A DNA stretch of 64,000 bases from Anastrepha obliqua. Its lineage: Eukaryota; Arthropoda; Insecta; Diptera; Tephritidae. Below, piece after piece: positions 31,711 to 43,874 of this stretch (positions are counted from its first letter, which is position 1; every line of letters begins with the position of its first letter). A program made the position numbers and the translations under genes. The notes below the pieces were generated by a model. That model was not told the origin of the DNA. It worked only from the letters and a program-made list of their open reading frames with translations, and searched no databases. Location: positions 47,642,501 through 47,706,500 of the forward strand of contig NC_072896.1 of NCBI RefSeq assembly GCF_027943255.1, read 5' to 3'.

Positions 31711-32713
31711 ATGGAATACCCAGGAGGTAAAAATCAACTTTTCGTCACCTGCTCTTCTTTGCTTTTTATCGAGGTCAAAAAGCTGCCGAAGCAGCCTGGA
31801 GCATTTGCAACGTGTATAGAGAAGGTGTCATAGGCGAGTCTACAGCACGAAAATGGTTTGCAAAGTTCAAAAATGATGATTTTGACGTCGATGACACGTC
31901 CAGCAGCGGAAGGCCTTCTGAATTTGATGAAGAACGTCTCAAATCACTTTTGAAGGTGAATGGTCGTCAAACCAGTTGTGAATTGGCGGAAAAAATAAAC
32001 TGCGATCATAAAACGATTATCAATCACCTTCATTCAATGGGATTTACCGAAAAATTGAGAGCTTGGATGCCTCACGAGCTCAACGAAAAAAAAAATTGCT
32101 TCTCAGCATCTTGCAAGCCATCAAGCAACACGCGGTCATAAACAAAATTTTTTGTACCGAATCGTCACGGGAGATGAGAAATGGTGTCTATACATTAATA
32201 TGAAGCAAGAAAGGATTGGGTGGCTCCAGGAGATACGCCAAAGCCGAGAATCAAGCCGCATCTTCAACCAAAGAAGATCATGATATGTGTTTGGTGGGAC
32301 TGGGAAGGCAAGGTGCACTGGAAAAGGCTCGAAAAGAATGCCATGGTCAACAAGGAACACTGCGTGAGTGAGGCTATTCGACTGAAAAGACCTGATCGAC
32401 ATGGTAAAACCGTACTCCTTCACGGGAACGTCAGGCCCCATGTTGCACAAGTCGTCAAAGCCGCTCTCCAAGAGCTCGAATGGGAAATAATTCAACATCC
32501 GCCATATTCTCCGGACCTTGCACCGACCTGTTTCAACTCAATCGAAAACTGCCTCAACAACTTCTTTGACACCAGACCAGGCGATTTTTGGCGGAACGGC
32601 ATCAACAAATTAGTCGAGAGGTGGGAGGAGGTTAGAAACAGCATTGATATTATTATTGTTTTTTGTTTAAATAAAAGTCTTCGCTAAAAACGCTACAAAC
32701 TTATTCCCCAACC
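31711..32713 (+). mobile_element. Mariner transposon with mutated transposase
   Basis: Probable start ATG at 31,711 (MEYPGGKNQLF), then a frameshift. The DNA-binding domain reads YREGVIGESTARKWFAKFKN, GRPSEFDEERLKSLL and INCDHKTIINHLHSMGF (31,812-32,141). The first catalytic aspartate is seen in RIVTGDEKW (32,157-32,183) in another frame. In the third frame (32,220-32,687) the second site reads LLHGNVRPHV, Gly in place of Asp. The third reads SPDLAPTCFNS, with the usual Asp missing. The C-terminus PGDFWRNGINKLVERWEE is well kept. A 3' end (CAAACTTATTCCCCAACC, ending 32,713) precedes TA; no matching 5' end was found. Inactive. Confidence 0.85.
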
Positions 32714-32719
32714 TAATAG

Positions 32720-33176
32720 ATAGACACTCTATCAATGCTGCTAATGCCCGTTGGAGGCAAACACCCTTTTGCCAAATAAGCAGGCAAACTGAATGGAGCC
32801 TCGAGCGTACAAATAGCTACTGAATCATAGGAGACAGAATATGAGAAACCCAACAGGCATTGTCTAATCGGAAGATTTGCATCATTTGATAGACTGGGGG
32901 TACCAAATGATGACTTTTGTCGAAACTGTCAAGATATTGAAGAAGAGGGTACCTTGGAACACATCCTGTGTACATGCATTGCTCTCTACAGAAAAAGGCT
33001 ATCCACGCTCGGTTTCGCCTTTCTTACCAGCATTGAAGAGATCTTACAAATAGGGTTGCCGAAATTAACACAATCCGCAGGTTGGTTCAAATAAGACTCA
33101 GGACGAGCTCCAGTTGTATGAAAATGTGACTATGCAGACCTAAACGTGTCGGATGACAACCACTTAACCTAACCTA
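32720..33176 (+). pseudogene. LINE C-terminus and 3' end
   Basis: Reads NDDFCRNCQDIEEEGTLEHI followed by LCTCIALYRKRLSTLGFAFL (32,905-33,030), the terminal C-x2-C...H-x-x-C-x-C motif, and ends with TQSAGWFK and a stop. The 3' UTR ends in ACTTAACCTAACCTAGC. It lies directly after the mariner end. Confidence 0.75.
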
Positions 33177-33394
33177 GCACTGCGACCTGAAAGATCTATC
33201 GTGTACCCTCATTAGTTCCGAATGCGTCTCAGCCATTAAATGCCGTGAAATTTTCCCTTTCAAATGCTCGCAAAAAAAATTAAAAAAAAAAATCCGCGAA
33301 TATGAGCACATGGTTGTATTTTTTCTCAATCCGACTACTCTTTTGTTTTTAATTCATGGACCAAACTGTAAAAAATAATTCGTTTTCTTTTCCA

Positions 33395-33765
33395 TTTGCA
33401 GTTTTATTTCGATCGTATACTTTCAGAGTCGGAGCGTTTGTATCCATTCGGACGACATGACCCAGCCAGCTTAGCTGCTGGATCTTTATTCGCTGCGCTA
33501 TGTCTATGTGTCGTAAAGCTCATACAGCTCATCGTTCCATCGCCTGCGATATTCGCCGTTGCCAATGTGCAAAGGTCCAAAAATCTACCGCAGAATCTTT
33601 CTCTCAAACACTCTAAGCGTCGCTTCATCGGATGTTGTCATCGTCCACGCTTCTTCGCCAGATGTGTTGGTTTTGTTCGTCGAGAGAGGACTTTACCTCA
33701 TTTGCCTACTTCATCCAAAGTAGCACTTGTTGGCAAGAGAGATTATATGTTGCATTTCTAGGGGC
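33395..33765 (-). pseudogene. RTE/R-type LINE fragment, same family as 24,360-24,845
   Basis: The minus strand reads [15 protein letters not shown], then a stop, then IFGPLHIGNGEYRRRWNDEL and YELY, the region after the reverse transcriptase thumb in this LINE type. 33,505-33,720 matches 24,385-24,600. Stops and frameshifts are present. Confidence 0.72.
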
Positions 33766-35699
33766 ATGGTTCCATATGTAGAAGTCCAAGTGGGGGAAAG
33801 TTACTGATCGCCATTCAGTTGGGAGTGGCCAGGATGATTCTTCTTCATATGGTTCTATCAGCTCAAGTATCCTCTGGGTAGCTTCCGAACACCCGTTCGG
33901 GAGTGAGCCAACGTGAGAAGGCGAAGCATCCCAGGATTGCTGGCTGTGCGCTGGTTTGAGACCCGCCACTTTTAATTCCGCGCCAATGAAAGTATGTAAA
34001 AAGCCTCGGATGAGACCTTTCTATACTGACGACGACACCTGCCAACGAACTAAGAGCTTACTGACTTTGCCAAAATAAAAAACATGGTTTGCGTTTTATT
34101 TAAAAACAAAATATTTTTATTGTGATAAGAATTTGAAATTTTTATAATACTTTCGGATTTTTTGGTTGCCCTCAAGCATTAAAAAGAATGTATTCTTAAA
34201 TATATAATAATAATATTAATATATTATCAAATTCATAGTAATTAATAACTGCGTGATCACCACGTAAGATACGTAGAGTTTCACCAAAGGTATAAAAATA
34301 TTCGTACGCTTACGGTTAGCAATAATTAATAACATTGATTTATGTATATATGTATGTATTTTTTTTTTTGTATTTTTTTTTGTCATTTATTAATGATTGT
34401 TTTTTTTTTAAGTTTTCTCAATAGTAATTATACTTTTTGTTTATTAAAAATTTATAAATGCAAAATATGCTTAAATATATATTTTTCCATAATTGCTCAT
34501 GTTTTTTGTGTTACTGCTTTTATTAAGTATAAATATTTACTGAATATTGGTTAAATATGCTATGGTAGGATTAAAATGTGCTGGGCAACTACACACAATG
34601 TGTTATTAGAATGTTGGTGTTCGACAAAATGGTATGCTTTTCACAGATGTACATACAGACATATATGTATGTATACATATGTACATATGCAAATATGCAT
34701 ATCTTCATATTCGTACATCGTTCAATTAAAAGCATTGCCGTTTTCTTTTCTCAATTCGAAATTACTTAGCTTTATAACGGTTCAGCAAAAAAACTGACTT
34801 GATTCACATTTAATTTACTTTATTTTTCTTCTTTTTTTCTTTACATATACAACTACATATAATCTTAAGTGTATAAAAAATTCAAACAGATGATATTAGC
34901 TAAATTAAAGTACGTATTTATGCTAATGCAAAGTTAAATCAAATTTATATGACTAGAAATTCAAAGGTAATATAACAGTAAAATTGAAGTGTTCGCAATT
35001 CAATCAAGTAACTGTGTATAAGTTCTCGATGCAAATATGTGCATCCTCCTTTACGGTCTAACCGTTAGAATAAAAACAGTAAAAGAAAACTTTGCAGCAT
35101 GAAAATTGTACCGACAAATTGGAATTATATCACTATGGCGCAACTTACATACATACAAGTATTTGTAATATTAACTTTAGCCGTAAGCAGACTTTAGAAT
35201 CAAATCTCCCTGTATTTACTTTTTTAATAGCATTTTTTAGATTATTTTCTTGATATAAGATTCGTCAACGCATTTAAATAAGCAAAGAGATGTGCACGCA
35301 AAAATAAAGTAATTACAAATTAAAATATAAAGTTTGGTTGAACTATGAGCAATCTTAGGCGAACCCTACACGTTCAATAAGTATGGTAACGCGTTATTTA
35401 CACAATTATTTGTGTTATTTGATCCGAAGATTTAAAAATAGAACAGCAAAATGCAAAACGTTTCCATTGTCTAAATAAACGACTTCAAATAGATTGACTC
35501 GATACCGACGGTTGTAGAAATTCGCTTTCTACGTCCGACACGATGGCAAAAAAAAACATCGCACACTGCTGAAATAAGTATACATAAACCCTACACATTC
35601 AATATTTATCTCGTAATCCAAAATTTCGATTTAAGTTTTTAAATATTTTTCGATCTGGATCACAATTCATCAATATTTCAGCCCACAGGGTTTGCTTTA
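33766..35699. other. Mixed repeat edge then AT-rich DNA, no gene supported
   Basis: 33,766-34,070 is GC-richer and probably belongs to a transposon I cannot name; its minus-strand frames (60-87 codons) show no domain. From 34,080 the DNA becomes very AT-rich with TATG tracts near 34,340 and 34,655-34,690, and the ORFs there are low complexity. Confidence 0.4.
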
Positions 35700-35791
35700 G
35701 GGCCAGTTTTTAGTGAAAACTAAGTTAAAACTCTGAATTTCGCTGGGTTAAACTCAGTTTATCCTTGAAATTAGCACCGAAAAACTGGGCC
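35700..35791. mobile_element. Short palindromic MITE (~92 bp)
   Basis: Begins GGGCCAGTTTTTAGTG and ends CACCGAAAAACTGGGCC. The inner arms AAACTAAGTTAAAAC and TTAAACTCAGTTTA are also complementary, so nearly the whole element folds into one hairpin. No clear target duplication was found and the superfamily is unknown. Confidence 0.6.
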
Positions 35792-36269
35792 TCAGTGATC
35801 AAACTCGTTATACCTGAGAGTCATTTTGTTACACTGATGTAACAATTGAAAACGGTCACAATTTTATAATTTTTCTTGTGATCATTTTATGTGGCCTTAT
35901 TCCTAGGAAGCCCTCTCAAAAAGTTTGAAGTGGGTAAAATAATGTTGCAGTATAACGGTTTATGTTCTTTCGGTTTCCTGTTCTAATGATATTTGTTCAT
36001 AACTATGATGAAAATTCGTAAAGCAAAATATTTAGAAAATTCTATATAATCGGCTTAAAAGTTGATGTAAAAACCCTAAACTGATGTAAACCCAGTGTAA
36101 AGTGGGGCGAGTGGGCATGACAATCAATAAAACTTTGTATCTCAAATAATATATTATTGACTGATCTGACCTAACCTACACGTGCAGGAAATTGAAAACG
36201 GCAAATCAGCAGCAGGTGAATCACCAAGTGTACACCTAAATCCAAGAGCAATGTTACTAAATTTTTTAA

Positions 36270-36990
36270 TCAATCTAAACTAATCCTATGTGAAAAGAGA
36301 GATTGTATATACTGTTGTTGTTGTAGCAATTCACTAGGCCCTACTTGTGCGATGTAGTCACCGAACGTCATCGTATAACTCATAACGGTAGGCTCAGGAA
36401 ACGTGCCTTTTCGGCAGATGAGTGAGTTTACGAGAGCATGTGAATAGGTGGTTATTATCGTGCGGGGTACTTTCACATGTCAGACACATATTGAGTATGT
36501 CGGGTTTGATTCTGGATAAGTATAAGTTTAACCTGCTACAATATCCAGACCGTAGCTGCGCCAAAGTTACGCGGGTCTCGCGAGGCAGCTAAAGCTTTTC
36601 GTCTGCTAAGGGTGGTGGTTAGGCTCCGATAACGGCATTCGAGGACCGCGAGTTTAGGAAGACAGTGAGTCTCCCGTTGAATGTCATTTGATATCTCTGA
36701 GTATATTATCCGATCCAGTAGTTGCAATTGTGTTTGGTCTTACATCTCGTCGGTGTAGTTGAAGAGTATCTGCTGTCGGCCGAGTTCTATTGGACCATTG
36801 ACTAATGGGAAGATATGCAAGCAAATCGCTGCAATAATTATGTGGTACAAGAAACAAATTCTCTTCTTCCGCGCACCGTGCAAAGGGTAAGCAATTTTTA
36901 GCGAGATTGAATGCAGTAACAAACAATGAAAGATTCAAAACGGGAGACCAAAAACTCAACCAGTATATTCCAATGGATTTACGTTTTTGA
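36270..36990 (-). repeat. Unclassified GC-richer repeat with GTT/CAA end
   Basis: It stands out by composition from AT-rich flanks. The left end has TGTTGTTGTTGTAGCAATTC, i.e. a (CAA)n end on the minus strand. Overlapping minus-strand frames of 60-91 codons exist in different phases, as in a decayed element, but none contains a domain I recognise. A LINE origin is possible. Confidence 0.35.
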
Positions 36991-37680
36991 AACTAGCGAA
37001 ATATTGAACATTTTGAGCACGACTGTACAAGTGAGAAAAATATTCACCCTTTATATAATAGTTCATCCAACGATATGTAGGTAGAAAGTCGTTAGAGAAG
37101 TTAGGAAAGTTAAATGTCGCACATAAATTTATCAATTATTAGTTGGATTCATTTTATTTTTTTGGGGCTATTCACACTAAAATCGGTGAAGTGGAGAACT
37201 TTTTAAGTCTGAACGCACTTATTTTTCTCATTTTTAATTTTTATAAACTCCATAATTTTTAATTTCGTATTACCATAAGCAAGCTGCCAAAGCAACAGCC
37301 CATCTATAAAAATATCAAATGCCAAATCATATTTATGAAAGTTTAATATTCAAGATTTTATTTTTCACTCGCTCCTTCAAAGTGGAACATAGAAGAAGGT
37401 CCCGTGCGACGGTTAGAAGAACCGAAGCTAATATTCAAAGCTCCAATAAGAGAAGCGAAAAAACAAGGTTTTATAGTTTCATTGTAAAAAAAATCGATAT
37501 ACCGAAACATCTAGCTACTTTTTGTCGAAAATAGCATCTTAAGTCTTGCTAGGTTTTAGTAGTTACTTTTGAACATAAAAACAACTAGATTTTTTATGTT
37601 TTTTCTGCAAAGTTAAACCGAACTTTCTTTCTTTGGCGTAGCTAAATATTTTTTTGTTTTGACAAAGATGTGCATATATG
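36991..37680. other. AT-rich DNA, no gene supported
   Basis: A 71-codon plus-strand frame (37,319-37,534) has no recognisable domain. Nothing else stands out. Confidence 0.35.
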
Positions 37681-37682
37681 TA

Positions 37683-38432
37683 CAGTGAGCGTCAATAGAA
37701 AGTGTATACCACATATTGATAAGTTTTGACTATTTATTTATTTTGTAATTTCAATTACATTTTTATAAAAATATACTTCACACTGCAACGAAAACCACAT
37801 AAAGCCAAGATTGTCATCTAATTTTCAAACCTCTTACTCAGAATTTTTAGAAAAATTTCGGGTTGCAATTTCATAGATCATTGAATTTCGGTATAACGGC
37901 AAGTATCAAAGGATTCAAAAATTGCGTTGATTTTTGACAATTTTTTCTTGTGACGGTGTTGGGTTTTTTCTTCCATATAAAAAAAATGAGGAGTAGGCGT
38001 TAAATAGAGAAAATACACAAGGCTGCGACCAAAAAAAATTCTCAAAAATCAGTGTAATTATGGATCTTCTTAAAACTTGCACTTTAATTGCAACAAAATG
38101 CAATGATCTATAAAACTGCATGCAAGAAATTTTACTATCATAAAGATTCAATGATCTATACAACTGCATACCCGAAATTTCTCTAAAAATTCGGAGGAAA
38201 AAGTTTGAATGTTTTTTTTTTAATTTTTTTTATTTTTTTCAGTTTTTGGAAAGTTTTGTTGAAAATTTACCGAATTTCTACACATTTTATACACAATTCA
38301 ATACTTTACTTTATATGGTTTGGTTGTAGTATGAACTTTTATAAAAAACAAAAAAAAAAAAAAAAATAAAAATTGAAATTACAAAATAAATAAGTTATCA
38401 ATACATGCACACTTTAGTTTGACGTTGACTCT
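37683..38432. mobile_element. Tc1-like fold-back MITE with long inverted arms
   Basis: Left end CAGTGAGCGTCAATAGAAAG after TA. The right end is its imperfect complement near 38,410-38,432, and both continue through the shared TTTATTTTGTAATTTCAATT for about 75 bp. A second, inner inverted pair lies at 37,840-37,895 and 38,150-38,200 (AGAAAAATTTCGGGTTGCA-like), with the inner arm partly duplicated in tandem (CAATGATCTATA...ACTGCAT twice at 38,100 and 38,149). No coding sequence. The CAGTG...GTCAA end resembles Tc1-type ends. Confidence 0.65.
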
Positions 38433-40188
38433 ATATTTTTTAATTTACATAGTTAGCTTCTGGTTACACCAGACGGTTCTCAATCTAACCAAAATCGGCA
38501 TTCACGCATCATCATAAGTAGCGTAAGTCCACGCATTCTAACAAGGTAACCACACCACTATTGAATACTATGGAGTAGAGATCAAATAAAAAATAACTAC
38601 AAAAATCAAAGTACAAAAAAGGGTAAACTAGTTTCAACCCATGGAATTATGACCCATGCATTCATACGTTAATTCAAGATATATTTTCCATTCGGTGAGA
38701 ATTGTTTTCTCTAAAAAATGCATTATTTAAATTAAAACAAAAAAAAAATCATTTTAAAATTGTAATTAAAAACTTTTGTTTTACATTTATTTTTTGGTCG
38801 GTCATAATTCAATGAGTGGGTACTACAAAGCACTGTAGACATCAATAACACTGCACAAATCAAGAAAATAAATAAAAATGCAAATAGTTTTTTTTTTTCT
38901 GAACAAAAATTAAACTTTACTTTTACAAAAAATATACAGAAATAACAAAACAAACAGTTAATAAAAATAAAAATTAACTTTCATGGACAAATATAGATTG
39001 CATAAAAATACTTGATATAAAAACTTTGCTTATTAACACATTTCAATTTTTCATTGTAAATCATACTTGATGCTTTTTTAGTTTTAACATTGTAATTTTT
39101 TAAATGCAAATACAAATGCACAATAAAACATTATTAAGATAAACAATGTTTTACATTTATGTAGATATTTGAGAACACTTCAAAATAGGATACAACAAAT
39201 ATGATGGATAGTGAGTTAAACTTAGCAATAATACCCGAATGGTAATACAAATTATATTGAATATATGTAATATAGGGAAGGGAAGGGAAATGAAGCGAAG
39301 GGAAAGGAAGTAGGTATTAACGATTTATATCTTATATTTTAAACACAATCAGTGCATTACTGGCGAAAACATCATCATGCCTGTGAAAATTCTGTTTGTT
39401 CAGCAGAATTATCTCCTTATTTTTTTTTCTATTTTCACAAATACAATACATTATTTTATGCAGGAGTAGAAAAATATAATGCACTACTAATTTTAAGTTA
39501 TAATTCTTTTTTGCCGGATTCTCATATCCTCCATGTTCTAATTATTTTGTTTTTAACAAAGCAATATTAAAATTGATTAATAATTTAAATTATACTTATA
39601 TTTACTTCTTTTGCGTTAACATTTCGCATGCTGATCTGTTTCGCGATATAAATGAATTAATAAATAATTCTAAAGGTTAGAACAATTCATTTAAGTTTAT
39701 AAACTAATAGGAGCGTTTCTATAAAAAAAATAACACAACTCATACATTTGTATGTATATAGAAGAGCTACAATGAAATTTTTCTTATTATGCCATATATA
39801 AATTATTTAACCCCAACAAAAATACCAGCGTAATTTACTTATTGTAAAACCACTAACTAAAGTTTAATAATAATATTAAATTCAATAGAGAAATTCGAAA
39901 TAAAATAGGCAACGATATTTGAGAATTTTGGATAAACAGCATCAGCGGAGGGCCGTGAACCGGACACACCGGCGGCGTTACACATAATGGTGATTTACAA
40001 TAATTAATAATCATAATAAAAAACAACTATATTTGTAAATCTGTAAGCAAGTATGTACTTAGTGCGTATGTATGTACTTATTTACGTTGTATATGTACGT
40101 ACAAGCTTAGAAACGGATAGTGCTATATGGTTTTGTTTTTATCATCTAATCATTACAAATTTTAATTTCATTACATTACTATTCACAC
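38433..40188. other. Very AT-rich DNA, no gene supported
   Basis: Consists of A/T runs; a purine-rich stretch with repeated GGGAAGGGAA-like units lies at 39,276-39,312. ORFs here are low complexity. Confidence 0.4.
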
Positions 40189-40820
40189 ATGCTACTATTT
40201 AAATACCAAGAGAGCTGTTTTAGTATTTTATGTAATAATAATAATAATTCTGGGTCTTTTAGGAGAACTTTTACAAAACAAGACTTCAATAACATGGGAG
40301 AAGATGAAACCTACAGACATATATTATTGGAAGGTAGGTCCAATATAATCCAATTGCAAAAAAAAATATGTTTAAAGTACGGACTGGTAAAATTGACAAG
40401 ACAATGCGATATATTTGATAGATTGGAACGCAAATTTTGTGAAGAAAAAGTTACAACTTCAAGAGATAGAAGTTAAATTATATGGATGCTAGAACCAGTA
40501 CTTGTTTTTACCACATTCATCCCGAATTCCATGATGTATTCAAGTTTAGAAAGGAAGACGATTTTCCACGGCGTGGAAAAGTACTTGCTTTTCTTATATT
40601 AAGATTGAATTTAATGAGATCATTGGAGATTCAAGATTCAGATATCCCTCATGAATGTGATTAAGGGAAGGAAGTATTTAAAGGTACAAAGTTCAATAAA
40701 TCAATGGAATAATGATCATAGCACAAAAAAACAAATAGTACCGACACGACTTGCAACCCGAATGTGTCGTCGTGTTCGGTATACGGGCGGGAGAGTAGCG
40801 TGGAATAATAATAATAATAG
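40189..40820 (+). other. Two small frames between (AAT)n arrays, origin unknown
   Basis: Frames 40,189-40,476 (95 codons) and 40,482-40,664 (60 codons) follow each other closely and are less AT-biased than their surroundings, reading for example KYGLVKLTRQCDIFDRLERK and FYHIHPEFHDVFKFRKEDDF. The stretch is bounded by (AAT)n arrays at 40,232-40,248 and 40,803-40,819. No homology is recognised. A decayed mobile element or retrocopy is possible, a real gene unlikely. Confidence 0.25.
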
Positions 40821-42763
40821 CTCATAATAAGGTGTCGAACAATAGGGCAGTCAATCAATTCATTAGTGTTTACTTTCGTATATTTCCCATCTATTGTTAA
40901 TGGTATTTTTCCAACGCATTTTTGTAGTATTCGATATTTTTATAAATCGAAAAATGTATGTAGGTATGTATGTATATATGTATATGTTTTAGGTAGTTTA
41001 TCGGCAATCTCACCTAAAACTATTAGTAGAAACATAGGCATTTATGAGTCTATTGGTCGGTATTTCCATATTTCTTTTTATATGTATATACTTATGAAGT
41101 AATGATATATATAAAAGCCAACAATTACATTTAAACATTTTAGGTTTTACGTTCACTCTATTGATTTCTTTTCTCAATATTTACTTATAAGCTACAAGAG
41201 TAAACATCAATCTTACAAATGCATACAAAAATATTAATATTTTTTTTTTTAATTTTTTATTTTTTTATTTTTATTTTATAAACTCTTTATTCGTTTCGGC
41301 AGGAGAAATATAAAAAGCCAACTTTTGCTAGATAGCATAAAAATAATTGCGCGACCATAAAATTGGTAGATACATACATTTTAATAATAATAAAAAAACA
41401 ATTACATTCTAAACCGTTGTATTAGAAAACATCGCAGCGAAACATTGGAGTTACACACACACACACCTGCACTTACAACGTTTAAATTTTGGATTTGCAG
41501 TGGATAAGTAAGTGTGCCGAAATGCGGGTGTGTAATTTTAAATTTCAAGATTTTGGTTTTAAAAATTCCCTAAATGAGTCACTCTTCATAAGTTCTTAAA
41601 AAACTTGTTTCGCTTTAAGTGTTTTTTGTTTTTGTTTTTTAATTTCTTCCCCTTTTTAATTTTACTTCACTCGACGCTGTTTTATATTTTTCATATTTCG
41701 TTAAGTTTGTCTTGTATTTCCTTTTATATATTTAATGTAGAACAGTCTAAATGTTACAACTGTAAAAAAATAAAATAAAAAGTAAAACAAAAAAATTAAG
41801 CAATATTTGTTAATAGGAAACAAAAAACAATTACAATAAGTGTATATATAAATTACTGCGGAGTATTATTTGCTTTTCTTAAGTAACAATTAAAATTTTT
41901 AAAGTAACTCAAAACATACATATATTTACATACAAGAATATGTATGTATGTACGCTATATGATTATGCAAAATACAGACTTCCAAATAGGTAAATTAATT
42001 GTGTGATCAATTTTACGCTATCGCAGTCACGTTTAAATTTCAGCAACTAAAAACTAGAATCAAAACAGTGAAAGGTAATCGTCGTAATATCAATCCTTAA
42101 TTAAGCGGTACAAAATGCAAAATAAAAAACAATTAACTAAGCGTTTAAAAATTAAATTCAAATGATAAAAAACCAAATTCGCGTTAAATTCGATTAACAT
42201 TTAACTCAAGCATACAAATAGATTTTATATGTATCTTTGTATATGTATATGTAGTTATGTAGTTACGAACATTTCAGAACTTTCATTCGATAAAGTACAA
42301 AAGGGTTATGTAAAGGATTGCAATATTTGTATGTATGTATGCTTGTGTATATAGTTATGTAAAACACTACTTTTTTAGAAGCATCACTCTCATTATACAT
42401 ATTTATAATATAAATGTGCATGCAAAAATGTTTGCACGTAAAAATATACGTAAACATGTGTGGGTGTAAGAATGTACATATGTATACATATAAATATATA
42501 TATATATATGTATATGTATATATAATATATATATGTATATATACAGATATATATGTATTCTAATTTTTAATGCATATAGAACAACTATATGTATGTATGC
42601 AAGTATTCTATACTATATTTTAAGATATTACAAATAACATTTAAACTCACATACGACGACCTAATCGTTGGATTGTATGTATGTATGTATATGTATACGA
42701 ATGTTTATAAAATCAGTCATATAGTAAAATATTCGTATCCATTGAACATTTATATATATATTA

Positions 42764-42794
<31 letters not shown>

Positions 42795-43380
42795 ATATTC
42801 TATGGATCTACTTATTACTGCAGTAGAAATAGTTTCAATAGTTAGTTATAATAAAAAATTAAAAAAAAAACAAATAAAACTAAATTAATCAATTACAATC
42901 TAATATTCAAGAATTTCCATTGCATATTTATATATATATAAACCTAAATATGCATATGTGACAATTGGTATATGTTATGCATGCTGCTAATATGTATGTA
43001 TATGCTACGTAATCTATGCGCATACATGTACATAGTCTTGGCTTAATATATTACGTGTAGCAGAACGGATTTTATATTCCCACTTTCCATCCGCTACTAT
43101 ATACTATGTAGTACATATTAATGGAATATGACCACTCAACTTCTAGAAAAACCAAAACAAAAAACATATTCTACTTACTAAAATAACTACAAGCTGATGT
43201 GCGCAGCAATACATTCAAAATTGATTATCAACCCTTTCAAACATTTTTTTTTACTCAAATTGCAGGCTAACAAAAGAAAACAATGATATTTTAAAGTAAC
43301 GTCAAACTACTTTATACTTAATAACCATATAAATCGGATGTTAATTGCACACATGCAAAAATGTGGGCGCAAAATATGTA
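40821..43380. other. AT-rich DNA, possibly distal brat 3' region
   Basis: No coding sequence. Contains TATG and TA tracts and A/T runs. If brat has the very long neural 3' UTR known from Drosophila (~8 kb), its end would fall near here; this is inference. Confidence 0.35.
42480..42806. repeat. (TA)n / (TATG)n microsatellite cluster
   Basis: Dense TA and TATGTATA tracts at 42,480-42,555, 42,676-42,695 and 42,752-42,798. The 99-codon ORF overlapping them is a repeat translation (YIYIIYIYIYMYICIY), not a gene. Confidence 0.8.
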
Positions 43381-43482
43381 CAGGGTGAGCCACACTAGCC
43401 GTGCGCATGCCTAATACTTCACCATTGACAAGTTTTGACATCAACACAGTTTGCTAAAATTCAACTAAAGGTCGGTTGCGGT

Positions 43483-43585
43483 CGGTTCTACGTAACGGAT
43501 TTATATACGGAAAAGGACTGTCACTCTAGCAGCATTCCTCAAACACTTATAGAGAATGTTTGTGCTGTCACAACAATAACAGCCA
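43483..43585 (+). repeat. Short interspersed repeat with (CAA)n tail, copy 1
   Basis: CGGTTCTACGTAACGG start, a GGATTTATATACGGAAAAGG block, GACTGTCACTCTAGCAGCAT, then GAGAATGTTTGTGCTGTCAC and a CAACAATAACA tail. It is shorter than copy 2 by about 10 bp at the start. Confidence 0.7.
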
Positions 43586-43759
43586 CACTCTAACTCGATT
43601 TTTCACAAAGTCCTTCTTCCCTGATCATTTGATATGAAATATGCTTAATTTTGAGTAATGCCTATGAATATTTTACTGGGGTGAACCCGGAAAATGAAAG
43701 TTATAGGCAGACGCTCACAGCAGTACCTAAGACCAACATCTAACCGTTTCCACAACAAT

Positions 43760-43874
43760 CGGTTCTACGTTACCGAAACGATCGGGATTTATATCCGGCC
43801 AATGACTGTCACTCCAGCCGCATTCCCCGTATGCAAGTATGGGTAATGTTTATGCTGCTACAACAACAACAACC
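43760..43874 (+). repeat. Short interspersed repeat with (CAA)n tail, copy 2
   Basis: CGGTTCTACGTTACCGAAAC, GGGATTTATATCCGGCCAAT, GACTGTCACTCCAGCCGCAT, GTAATGTTTATGCTGCTACA and a (CAA)4 tail. The core around CGGGATTTATATCCGG is nearly palindromic. It is preceded by CACAACAA, perhaps a remnant of another tail. Confidence 0.75.

Noticed and set aside
31032..31800. Continuation of the Tc3-like transposase catalytic domain
   Set aside because: No DDE motif or sustained frame after about 31,200 before the mariner begins, so only the N-terminus is called.
42589..42888. 99-codon ORF
   Set aside because: It is a translation of TA/TATG microsatellites (IYIYIYMY-type residues).
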